A stretch of DNA of 64,000 nt. Source: JAFDZW01 sp035632315. Lineage in GTDB: Bacteria; Bacteroidota; Ignavibacteria; Palsa-1295. Below are positions 8,342 through 14,798 of the stretch, one piece after another (within the stretch, counting starts at the first letter, position 1; each line of letters starts with the position of its first letter). The notes below the pieces were generated by a model. It was given only the letters and a program-made list of their open reading frames with translations. It was not told where the DNA came from and did no database searches. The stretch covers positions 20,927-84,926 of the forward strand of contig DASQGZ010000049.1 of NCBI GenBank assembly GCA_035632315.1, read 5' to 3'. A program made the translations under genes and the position numbers.

Positions 8342-9025
8342 CTACTCGGAATCATTTTCTTCTGTACGCAGCGGCTGCTCTGGGAGTGGATTTTGAGCTA
8401 ACATATTGATGATACCGATGATTTTCTCGCAACTTGCTAAAAAAAATTCCATGCTCGAATTGTTGTCGATCACAATATCGCACAGTTCTTCTATCTCGGG
8501 AGAATAATCCTGTTCATTGAGCCGGGTCTTGAGGTCATCCTCCTGAAATTTCTTGCTCTCGCGATTTCGGGCAATAATATTTTCATCGGTCGAACTGATG
8601 ATAACCATCAGATCGAACTGCGTGTCGTATCCCGTTTGAATGAAGAGCGCGGATTCGGCCGCGATGACGCTGCCGGCTGGCGCCTGCTGAAATTTCGACT
8701 CCATCGTATGCATCACCGCCGGATGAACGACATCTTGAACAGAGCGCCGCACATCTTCATCGGAAAAGATCTTTTCAGCGATAAATTTTTTATTTAACGA
8801 CGATCCGTTGTATGCGTCATCACCAAGAATAGATATCAGCGCTTCGCGAATGCCGGGATCGGAAGACATTACTTCTTTTGCCAGCTCATCGGTATCGATC
8901 ACAGAAATTCCATGAGAGCGGCACATAGCTGAAAACGTTGTCTTACCGCTCGAGATCTTGCCGGTAATACCAAGTCGGAATGCGCGAGGTTGAAGAAGTG
9001 GGGACGGTGTGTCGGAATGCAACAT
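8342..9025 (-). CDS. coaE: dephospho-CoA kinase
   Basis: The 227-residue protein catalyses the last step of CoA synthesis, ATP-dependent phosphorylation of dephospho-CoA. The P-loop GKISSGKT is at 22-29, followed by the family motif VIDTDELAKEV near 41-51 and the lid/Arg segment IIARNRESKKFQEDDLKTRL. An extra N-terminal stretch of about 15 residues precedes the usual start, and a C-terminal tail of about 20 residues (NPLPEQPLRTEENDSE) is not standard. The upstream DNA (9029-9059) is an ATTTTAC heptamer array, so the true promoter is probably close to the start codon or upstream of the array. panC and panD of the same pathway are at the other end of the window. Confidence 0.9.
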   Translation of the reverse strand: MLHSDTPSPLLQPRAFRLGITGKISSGKTTFSAMCRSHGISVIDTDELAKEVMSSDPGIREALISILGDDAYNGSSLNKKFIAEKIFSDEDVRRSVQDVVHPAVMHTMESKFQQAPAGSVIAAESALFIQTGYDTQFDLMVIISSTDENIIARNRESKKFQEDDLKTRLNEQDYSPEIEELCDIVIDNNSSMEFFLASCEKIIGIINMLAQNPLPEQPLRTEENDSE

Positions 9026-9028
9026 GCA

Positions 9029-9059
9029 ATTTTACATTTTACATTTTACATTTTACATT
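9029..9059. repeat. period-7 tandem array (ATTTTAC)
   Basis: Four complete copies of ATTTTAC plus three more bases run without interruption. The same heptamer, in either orientation, is seen at 24478-24506, 42858-42885 and 63174-63187. Confidence 0.85.
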
Positions 9060-9069
9060 CTCTCTGCGA

Positions 9070-9498
9070 CGCATTCCCAAAGGCTCTTACCGAAGGCGGC
9101 GGCTGACACAGAGGACTCAGGTTCTGCCCGTACGTCAGAAAGTCGAAGGTGTACTCTCGTAAGAGTACGCGGACGACAAGGCGCGCGAACCGAACACTGC
9201 TCGCGATCGCTCGCGAGAACAAGGGCTAAAAGAACCGATGCCCTAATACATGCGGGCGTCTGCATTTGTTACCGTTTACTTCCACTGTCCCGCATCCGGC
9301 GGAATATATTTTGCAATATATTCGGCGCGTTCTATTGGAGTTCCGATTATTCTTTTTCAAGAATATCCGGTGAGGCCTGTAATTGGTACAAATCGGATCA
9401 GTCGCCCATAGTCTCTATTTGTAAGGTTCTTTTTGGCGTTGCTGACCTCTGGTGCCATCACCGCCTGAACCTTCGGTAAGAGCCTCGGGAAATTTTTC
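9070..9498 (-). ncRNA. candidate long structured non-coding RNA, unassigned family
   Basis: About 430 nt fold into a closed multi-helix structure. The ends pair: 9081-9096 with 9470-9485 (16 bp, perfect) and 9074-9078 with 9487-9491. Inside come 9098-9102/9461-9465 and 9109-9114/9446-9451. Hairpins are 9151-9168, 9200-9217, 9250-9295, 9302-9323 and 9349-9364. A hairpin at 9222-9244 has a loop containing 9228-9236 that is complementary over 9 bp to 9425-9433, a possible pseudoknot. Read on the minus strand, four hairpins are capped UACG, GCGA, GCAA and GAAA (UNCG or GNRA), which points to minus-strand transcription. I looked for RNase P, tmRNA, SRP and group I/II intron signatures and found none. 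No U-tract is seen at the 3-prime end. Confidence 0.6.
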
Positions 9499-9504
9499 TC
9501 TCTG

Positions 9505-9512
9505 CAAATATA
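9505..9512 (-). promoter_or_regulatory. putative -7 box for the structured RNA
   Basis: TATATTTG on the minus strand is identical to the -7 box of the beta-barrel gene promoter at 8241-8248 and lies about 13 nt before the outer helix of the RNA element. No TTG or TTTG is seen at the matching -33 distance (the bases there read GAA), so support is partial. Confidence 0.4.
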
Positions 9513-9541
9513 ACACCAATTTGCTGTTCGGTGTTCGAGAA

Positions 9542-9599
9542 GTTGGTGGTTGGTGCTGGGGGATTAGGTGTTAGGTGTTAGGGATTAGGGGTTGGGGTT
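9542..9599. repeat. period-7 tandem arrays (GTTGGTG, TTAGGTG and variants)
   Basis: Two GTTGGTG units are followed by TTAGGTG, TTAGGTG, TTAGGGA, TTAGGGG and TTGGGGT, all in a 7-bp register. TTAGGTG and TTGGGTG are the reverse-strand forms of the CACCTAA/CACCCAA arrays seen elsewhere. Confidence 0.75.
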
Positions 9600-9600
9600 T

Positions 9601-9693
9601 GTCATTGCGAGGACTGCGCAATATAAGATTTCCATATACACAACTATTTCTGCGCAGTCAGGGGATTGCTTCGGCTTTCGCCTCGCAATGACA
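9601..9693. repeat. REP-like palindromic element
   Basis: The element starts GTCATTGCGAGG and ends CCTCGCAATGAC, a perfect terminal inverted pair, and contains a second nested pair GACTGCGCA / TGCGCAGTC around a 26-bp centre. The intervening ATTGCTTCGGCTTTCGCC matches words in the other copies. The remaining stretch, 9694-9840, has only a small GTGGG-GTAA-CCCAC hairpin (9782-9795) in front of the next gene. Confidence 0.75.
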
Positions 9694-9840
9694 AATGTAG
9701 AAACTCCACCCCTTATTGCGCCTTTTCTCTATTTCAAAGATGTAACATTCCGAAACAGCCGCCGTAGCCCAAAGTTATAGTGTGGGGTAACCCACGCATA
9801 GGGCACGTATTTTTCGTATTTTGCAGAAGGAAGCAGGGAT

Positions 9841-10866
9841 TTGAACGGCATTCGAGAGTATCTTCTGACCCACAAGAAGCAAGCCGCAGCAGTTGCCTGT
9901 ATTGCTGCCTTTGCTGGCACGGCATACGCAGCGATGACGATCTTTCAACGTCCCGTTAGTCGTGATGGACGGGAAACCCGTATGAACGTGATCCTGAAGG
10001 TCCCGTATGGATCAGTTACCGTTTCCGGCGGTTGTCCGCAAGATAAGGCGGCGCTTATTCAGACAGAAGTTGACGACCCCGACGACCAGCCGTCAATGGT
10101 TGCAAGATATTTTTATAATCCGATCGGCACGATCGGTACGCTCCGAATCACTCTTGGGTCTGATGAAGGAATGGTCCAGCGCCCGAAAGAACTGGCACTC
10201 GGCACGTGGGCGAACTCAGGATTTCATTTGGCAAGCGCAGGCGCGATCGAGACTGACGGCGGCACGATCCGCGCACAGAATATCCGCGAAAACCTTACTC
10301 CCGCACCTGCACCTGTCACCGATAATAATATTTCAAGAATTCTTCTGAATCAGACGATCCCCCTTTCTATTTACAGCGAATTCGGATTTGGCGAGTCGTT
10401 GCTGGATATGACGGGGCTATCGGTGATGAATGCCAACATCCAATCGAGCGCGTCAAAAGCGCATATCGTATCACGGTCTCCGAATCCTGTCGGGATGGAA
10501 TCTTGTACGATCAATGCCGGCGTCGGGGAGTGCATTGTTGACGGCATTTGTAATTTTAACTGTAAAACATTTTCATTCTCAGGCGGTATCGGGTATTGCG
10601 AACTGCATTTCACCGGCAATCTGCAGAAAGATCTTTCAGCTAATGTTGAGGTCGGCTGCGGCAAAGTAGTAATGAACATTCCGCCGACTGCCGGGCGCGT
10701 CCAGGTTTTTTACGAGGATAATCTCTTTAGTTCGTTCTCCTCACAGGGGCTGAATAAACGCCGAGAGGGTTATTATACCAGTGCCGGATTCGACCAGTCG
10801 TACGCTCCGGTTCTGACGCTCCGCCTTTCAAGCGGTGTCGGGAAGATGGTTGTCAACTACAAGTGA
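9841..10866 (+). CDS. toastrack (LiaF-like/DUF4097-like) surface protein
   Basis: The 341-residue protein starts at a TTG and has an N-terminal signal or anchor segment (about 15-32, ending GTAYAAM). No later start would keep that segment. The C-terminal half is a beta-helix of short strands with recurrent pattern, for example SLLDMTGLSVMNANIQSSASKAHIV, TINAGVGECIVDG and LSANVEVGCGKVVMNIP, which resembles the toastrack/LiaF C-terminal fold. Several Cys pairs (CTINAGVGEC; GICNFNC) could form disulphides. Function is unknown; relatives take part in envelope stress sensing in Firmicutes, but that cannot be transferred here. It is a single plus-strand gene next to the structured RNA locus. Confidence 0.55.
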   Translation: MNGIREYLLTHKKQAAAVACIAAFAGTAYAAMTIFQRPVSRDGRETRMNVILKVPYGSVTVSGGCPQDKAALIQTEVDDPDDQPSMVARYFYNPIGTIGTLRITLGSDEGMVQRPKELALGTWANSGFHLASAGAIETDGGTIRAQNIRENLTPAPAPVTDNNISRILLNQTIPLSIYSEFGFGESLLDMTGLSVMNANIQSSASKAHIVSRSPNPVGMESCTINAGVGECIVDGICNFNCKTFSFSGGIGYCELHFTGNLQKDLSANVEVGCGKVVMNIPPTAGRVQVFYEDNLFSSFSSQGLNKRREGYYTSAGFDQSYAPVLTLRLSSGVGKMVVNYK

Positions 10867-10869
10867 GAA

Positions 10870-10958
10870 TTTTGAATGTTGAGTTTTGAGTTTTGAATTA
10901 GAATAAATTTTCCTCCGTACCTTATTAGTCTTTCTTCACCCAACACCCAACCCCATAT
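10870..10958. repeat. composite repeat: TTTTGAA array, spacer, CACCCAA array
   Basis: TTTTGAA, TGTTGAG, TTTTGAG and TTTTGAA run in 7-bp register (10870-10897), then a spacer containing CTCCGTACCTTATTAGTCTTT-like sequence, then CACCCAA twice (from 10938). The same three-part order recurs at 45106-45216 and, more degraded, at 24374-24434. It begins 3 bp after the stop codon of the toastrack gene. Confidence 0.8.
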
Positions 10959-11025
10959 CAGAACTCACAACCCGAAATCATCGTTATACGCCCGCGCTGA
11001 TGGTACACTTTACCGCTCGGCGAGG

Positions 11026-11097
11026 GAGCCCGTAGCTCAGTGGTAGAGCATCTGACTTTTAATCAGAGGGTCGTCGGTTCGATACCGCCCGGGCTCA
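11026..11097 (+). tRNA. tRNA-Lys (anticodon TTT)
   Basis: A full cloverleaf is present: acceptor GAGCCCG / CGGGCTC (11026-11032 with 11090-11096), D stem GCTC / GAGC, anticodon stem TCTGA / TCAGA with loop CTTTTAA (anticodon TTT at 11058-11060), variable loop GGGTC, T loop TTCGATA and discriminator A. The T stem GTCGG / CCGCC has a T-C mismatch at 11074 against 11088. CCA is not encoded. Confidence 0.97.
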
Positions 11098-11142
11098 CGT
11101 GATTTTATTTTTGTGTTAACTAAATCAATTCATTCTACAACT

Positions 11143-11796
11143 ATGAAAAAGCAATTTACTGTTTTTTCGATACTGTTTGTGTTTGCTCTGAGCTTCGTAG
11201 TCTCCAGCTGCGGCTCGAAACTTGACGAGGCGCTTGTCACGGATTTTAATGCCAAGAAAGCCGATGCACAGAAACTGCTGACCTCGATGGCCGATAATAC
11301 CAAAATGATGCTTGCCGATCATGCCACTTGGAAAGCGAAACTCGATTCCGAAAAGGCAGCCGACCCGGATGATGCGGCGAAAGTCGATGCCTTAGAAGCC
11401 GAGATGCAGAAGCACGAAGACATGTGCAAAACTTCCGGCAAAGCTATGCAGGACAGCCTCAATGCATACATTGCAATGAACCCGACGACCAACGATGGGC
11501 TTAAGGCCGCATCGGCAGGGCTTGCAGCGCAGCTTGCCGCGTGCAACAGCGGGTGCAATATGATGATGGATGCGCACAAGAAACTTGGCTCAGATATCAC
11601 TGCATTCCTCGGCGGCGAAGCAGCCGAAGCAGCCGCGGGCGGTGAATCAGCCGAAGCGCATGGTGGTATGTCACATGCAAAAGCAGCCCCTGCAGCAGCA
11701 GCCGCTCCGGCAGCCGCAGCACCAACAGCGAACGAAAACCCCAACGCTCCGAAAGTAATGAAAAAAAGCGGCGGCGGTGCTGTGATCAAGCAATAA
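11143..11796 (+). CDS. hypothetical lipoprotein with Ala/Pro-rich tail
   Basis: I do not recognise this 217-residue protein. The start is the ATG at 11143, giving MKKQFTVFSILFVFALSFVV and a lipobox VSSC, so it should be lipidated. The body (about 25-140) is helical and charged, with spaced Cys and Met residues (KHEDMCKTSGKAM; QLAACNSGCNMMMDAHKK) that could bind metal. It ends in a long low-complexity Ala/Pro tail (HAKAAPAAAAAPAAAAPTA) and a short basic end. It lies 45 bp after tRNA-Lys and is followed by a strong terminator, so it is probably a single gene or cotranscribed with the tRNA. Confidence 0.65.
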   Translation: MKKQFTVFSILFVFALSFVVSSCGSKLDEALVTDFNAKKADAQKLLTSMADNTKMMLADHATWKAKLDSEKAADPDDAAKVDALEAEMQKHEDMCKTSGKAMQDSLNAYIAMNPTTNDGLKAASAGLAAQLAACNSGCNMMMDAHKKLGSDITAFLGGEAAEAAAGGESAEAHGGMSHAKAAPAAAAAPAAAAPTANENPNAPKVMKKSGGGAVIKQ

Positions 11797-11814
11797 CGAT
11801 TTGCAGATCGTAAT

Positions 11815-11844
11815 AAAAAAAGGCGGGTTCAACCCGCCTTTTTT
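11815..11844. terminator. bidirectional intrinsic terminator
   Basis: GGCGGG / CCCGCC with loop TTCAA is flanked by A6-7 and T6, so it works for the lipoprotein gene on plus and for murA (ending at 11856) on minus. Confidence 0.9.
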
Positions 11845-11855
11845 GTTATATCAAT

Positions 11856-13169
11856 TTATGCTTTTACCCGCTCGATCGCTACGCCCAACCCTTGCAGCTT
11901 TCCTTGAATATTCTCATACCCGCGCTCGACGTGGTAAATACCCGTAATCGTGCTTGTGCCCTCGGCGATGGCGGCGGCAATGAGATAGACAAAACCTGCG
12001 CGAAGATCGGGGATGATAATATCTGCGCCTTTTAATTTTGTCGGACCGAAGATCACTGCCGAATGCGGATATGCCATCGTCGTGAAGCGGCATTCCGCTC
12101 CGCCGAGGCAGGAATTATATAATTCAATGTGCGCGCCCATTTTGCGCAGCTCTTTCACGTACCCAAAACGATTTTCATAGACCGTCTCGTGTACCACCGA
12201 AAGCCCGTCGGCTTGCGTCATCATCAATACCCACGGCTGCTGCCAATCGGTCATAAACCCCGGATGCACGCCTGTCTCGATCGCAAGCGGATGCAGTTTG
12301 CCGGTATAAAAGAATTTAATGCCGTCATTCGATATTTCGAAATCCCCGCCGGCGCGGCGAAGAGAATTCAAGAACGTCAGCATCGCCGATTGATCGGCGT
12401 CCTCGACGAACACTTCCCCTTTCGATGCGACAGCCGCACATGCGAACGATGCCGCTTCGATCCTATCGGGTATCACGCGATGCGTCGCACCGTGCAACCG
12501 CTCGACGCCTTCGATGACAATGCGGCGGTTCGTCTCCATCGAAATGATGGCGCCCATTTTCTGCAAAAATTTTATCAGCTCGACGATCTCAGGCTCGACG
12601 GCTGCATTATCGATGATCGTCGTGCCCTTGGCAAGTGTCCCTGCGATCAGAATGTTTTCCGTTGCACCGACGCTCGGGAATTTCAATTCAATGTGTTCGC
12701 CGTGCAGCGAATCGGCATGACAATGATAGTGCGAATTTTTGTGCTCAATATGAGCGCCCATTTGCCGCAGCGCCATAATATGAAAATCCACCGGCCGCGC
12801 GCCGATGTCGTCGCCGCCCGGGATTGACACGGTCGCAGAACCCGTGCGATGAAGCAACGGACCCATCATCAAGATCGGGATTCTGTTCAGTAATGCAAAT
12901 CGCTCCGGCACTTCCGATGTGGAAAATTTCGGCGTCGAAATTCTGACGGTGCCGTTCGCATCAGGCGACGTCTTCACGCTCGTGCCGAGCGAGGTGACGA
13001 TGTCGGTCGTGATCTCGGTCTCTCCTAAGGAGAGCGGCGCATTCGAGAGTACGCTTTCTTTTTCAGAAAGCGTCGATGCCACCATTAGTTTGGAGATCAG
13101 GTTCTTCGTGCCGCTGACGCGGACAGTCCCGTGCAGCGGCTTGCCGCCTTCAATGCGAAATGCGTTCAT
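11856..13169 (-). CDS. murA: UDP-N-acetylglucosamine 1-carboxyvinyltransferase, Asp-type
   Basis: This 437-residue enzyme transfers enolpyruvate from PEP to UDP-GlcNAc, the first committed step of peptidoglycan synthesis. Lys 22 and Asn 23 lie in SGTKNLISKLM, the catalytic Asp in MTDWQQPW, and the substrate loop reads SIPGGDDIGARPVDFH (115-130). In most bacteria that loop is PGGC with the Cys alkylated by fosfomycin; here the position is Asp 120. By analogy with the Asp-type enzymes of Mycobacterium, Chlamydia and Borrelia, I infer intrinsic fosfomycin resistance at the target. It is a single minus-strand gene bounded by the shared terminator and by a palindromic repeat upstream. Confidence 0.93.
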   Translation of the reverse strand: MNAFRIEGGKPLHGTVRVSGTKNLISKLMVASTLSEKESVLSNAPLSLGETEITTDIVTSLGTSVKTSPDANGTVRISTPKFSTSEVPERFALLNRIPILMMGPLLHRTGSATVSIPGGDDIGARPVDFHIMALRQMGAHIEHKNSHYHCHADSLHGEHIELKFPSVGATENILIAGTLAKGTTIIDNAAVEPEIVELIKFLQKMGAIISMETNRRIVIEGVERLHGATHRVIPDRIEAASFACAAVASKGEVFVEDADQSAMLTFLNSLRRAGGDFEISNDGIKFFYTGKLHPLAIETGVHPGFMTDWQQPWVLMMTQADGLSVVHETVYENRFGYVKELRKMGAHIELYNSCLGGAECRFTTMAYPHSAVIFGPTKLKGADIIIPDLRAGFVYLIAAAIAEGTSTITGIYHVERGYENIQGKLQGLGVAIERVKA

Positions 13170-13238
13170 CGGTAGAAATTTCTTAATACGAAAATACTAC
13201 TGAAAATCAATTCTAATGACGAATGGCCGAACAATGAT

Positions 13239-13348
13239 GTCATCGCGAGGAGGACTTTAGTCCGACGTGGCGATCTAAAATCTGACGGACGTATGCACGC
13301 TCGACATTTTAGATTGCTTCGCTTCACTTCGTTACGCTCGCAATGACA
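13239..13348. repeat. REP-like palindromic element
   Basis: The segment begins GTCATCGCGAGG and ends CGCTCGCAATGACA, with internal matching words GCGATCTAAAAT and ATTTTAGATTGCTTCGCT. This is the best preserved relative of the copy at 42896-43000. Confidence 0.75.
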
Positions 13349-13377
13349 CCCTGTCGACGCGAAGATCAATAGAGTTT

Positions 13378-14421
13378 TCAATGCATTTTTACGACGATCG
13401 GCTCGAAACTGGATTTCTTGGTCAGGTCGTAAATTCTGAATTTCAATGCGCCGGTGAGCGTATAGCATTCGAGAAGATATGTCTCTTTTGCATTCGTGAC
13501 GGCATCGGTAATATGCTGTAAGATCGTGACGGATTCGGTTTTATAATCATTGACGCCGAGAATATCATTCTTCATTTCCATAAAACATCTGCCATTAATC
13601 GACGCATTGATATACGTGATCGCGCCGCTGTCGAGAAGTTTCGAGTTCGATGAGATGCTTGTCGGCGACGTTAGTTCGAATGCTCGTGACTCAGCATAAC
13701 TTCCGCCCGATTCAAGCACGAATAATTGTTTATTATCCGGCGTCCACATTGCCGTCAGAATTTTCTTCCCGGCAGCGGGAGTATATAACGGGAAACGCTC
13801 GGTCGTCTGCACATCCGAGAGAAATAATTTTGACATTGACGGGTCGAGCATCAGCACCTTACTTTCATCGCGCGACCACGCCACGAGCGTATGCGCTTTG
13901 TCGTTCGTGAAGACAAGCTCCGAGATATTTTGCGCCGCATCATAGCGATAATAATCGAGCTTACTTGGGTTACGCTTATTCGTCGAATAATATACGTAGC
14001 GTCCGTTGTATTGCTCGCCAAGAATGATGTTTTGAACTCCGGGCTTCGTTGGCGTGAGGTCTTCCGGCTGATCTTTCGCATTATTATCCGTCCGATAGAT
14101 ATGATAATCCGTCGGATGATCTGCCGTCGCTTTCATATACACGAGCGAAGGCTTGTTCGGCAAATGAAAAAATCTGACGACCGGCGCATCTGTGAATTTC
14201 GTGATCTGCATCACGGTCTGCGTTTTAATATCGATCGCAAATATATTTTTCTTGCCGAGCGAATCAGTCGCAAGATAATAAATTCGCTTATCGTCGTTCG
14301 AAAATGTCGTCCCGACGCTATTATCTTCTTCTAATGGCGGCAACACATGCCAGAATTGCGCGTGAAGATTGGCAAACACTGTGGATAATAAAAGAACGGT
14401 AACAAGAATACGAATTTTCAT
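13378..14421 (-). CDS. periplasmic TolB/WD40-like propeller protein
   Basis: The 347-residue protein carries a signal peptide (MKIRILVTVLLLSTVFANLHA) and repeated blade-like segments such as NDDKRIYYLATDSLGKKNIFAIDI, SRDESKVLMLDP and TPDNKQLFVLESGG, typical of PD40/TolB-like beta-propellers. It lacks the N-terminal TolB domain and has no lipobox, so it is probably a soluble periplasmic or secreted protein. Function is unknown. It is monocistronic: a palindromic repeat lies downstream and the 377-bp gap 14422-14798 upstream. Confidence 0.6.
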   Translation of the reverse strand: MKIRILVTVLLLSTVFANLHAQFWHVLPPLEEDNSVGTTFSNDDKRIYYLATDSLGKKNIFAIDIKTQTVMQITKFTDAPVVRFFHLPNKPSLVYMKATADHPTDYHIYRTDNNAKDQPEDLTPTKPGVQNIILGEQYNGRYVYYSTNKRNPSKLDYYRYDAAQNISELVFTNDKAHTLVAWSRDESKVLMLDPSMSKLFLSDVQTTERFPLYTPAAGKKILTAMWTPDNKQLFVLESGGSYAESRAFELTSPTSISSNSKLLDSGAITYINASINGRCFMEMKNDILGVNDYKTESVTILQHITDAVTNAKETYLLECYTLTGALKFRIYDLTKKSSFEPIVVKMH

Positions 14422-14798
14422 ATAGATTTTATCCCGAATTTCATCTCATTCTGAAAATAGCCCCTGCACAAAACCGAAACAGCCGAATAGGTGCCCAAAC
14501 CGATTTGAACCCCAGATAAGTCATTGTAATTCAACATTCTAATTTTACACAAACACACGTCCTCCTTAAAACTACAAGAGCCGGCTTTCGCCGGCTCTGG
14601 ATGAAAAATAGGTGCCCATGATCGCACAGATCTCATAGTCCAAAAATACGAAATTTAAAGCCCGTTGTCAAGGTGCTCATCACACTTATTTTAAAAGTTA
14701 ATGAAAGAGGCACCTATCGCACAAATCCCAATAATCCCATGAATCACGGTTCAGTCAATGTTCTCCGGCAAGTCCGCTTGCCGGGATTTTTTGTAATA
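14422..14798. other. intergenic gap with hairpins and a possible small RNA
   Basis: No protein gene is supported here. The gap has two GGGCACCTATT copies on the minus strand (near 14486 and 14609), an inverted GGCACCTAT at 14709-14717, a hairpin at 14577-14598 (GAAA loop on the minus strand, weak T-run) and a promoter/terminator pair on the plus strand described separately. It marks the junction between host-like sequence and the AT-rich defence genes. Confidence 0.5.
14699..14792 (+). ncRNA. candidate small RNA or orphan leader transcript
   Basis: TTGTCA (14665-14670) and TATTTT (14687-14692) are spaced by 16 bp, and about 90 nt later comes an intrinsic terminator: CCGGCAAG / CTTGCCGG with a UCCG loop, followed by GATTTTTT (14765-14792). 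Within the transcript is a 13-codon frame, 14701-14742, reading MKEAPIAQIPIIP. No plus-strand gene follows until miaB, so the transcript would end as a free small RNA. Support is from motifs only. Confidence 0.35.

Noticed and set aside
9009..9479. Plus-strand open frame of 156 codons across the coaE upstream gap
   Set aside because: It reads through an ATTTTAC heptamer array and the helices of the structured element, and the translation has no domain-like composition.
9070..9498. RNase P RNA, tmRNA, SRP RNA or group I/II intron identity for the structured element
   Set aside because: I looked for the RNase P GAGGAAAGUCC and ACAGAANNCGGCUUA words, a tRNA-like end and tag frame, the SRP GNAR apical motif and intron core words; none is present on either strand.
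9070..9498. MITE-type transposable element with terminal inverted repeats
   Set aside because: The terminal arms would fit, but there is no target-site duplication and the internal sequence has many independent helices with tetraloops, which a MITE would not require. Not fully excluded.
9542..9599. CRISPR-like array
   Set aside because: Repeat units are 7 bp with no spacers; no cas gene is nearby.
12129..12827. Plus-strand frame antisense to murA (232 codons)
   Set aside because: Shadow frame opposite a well-supported gene.
14486..14620. Attachment-site duplication flanking the defence island
   Set aside because: GGGCACCTATT occurs twice on the left but I found no copy at the right boundary near 18200-18330, so an att pair is not supported.
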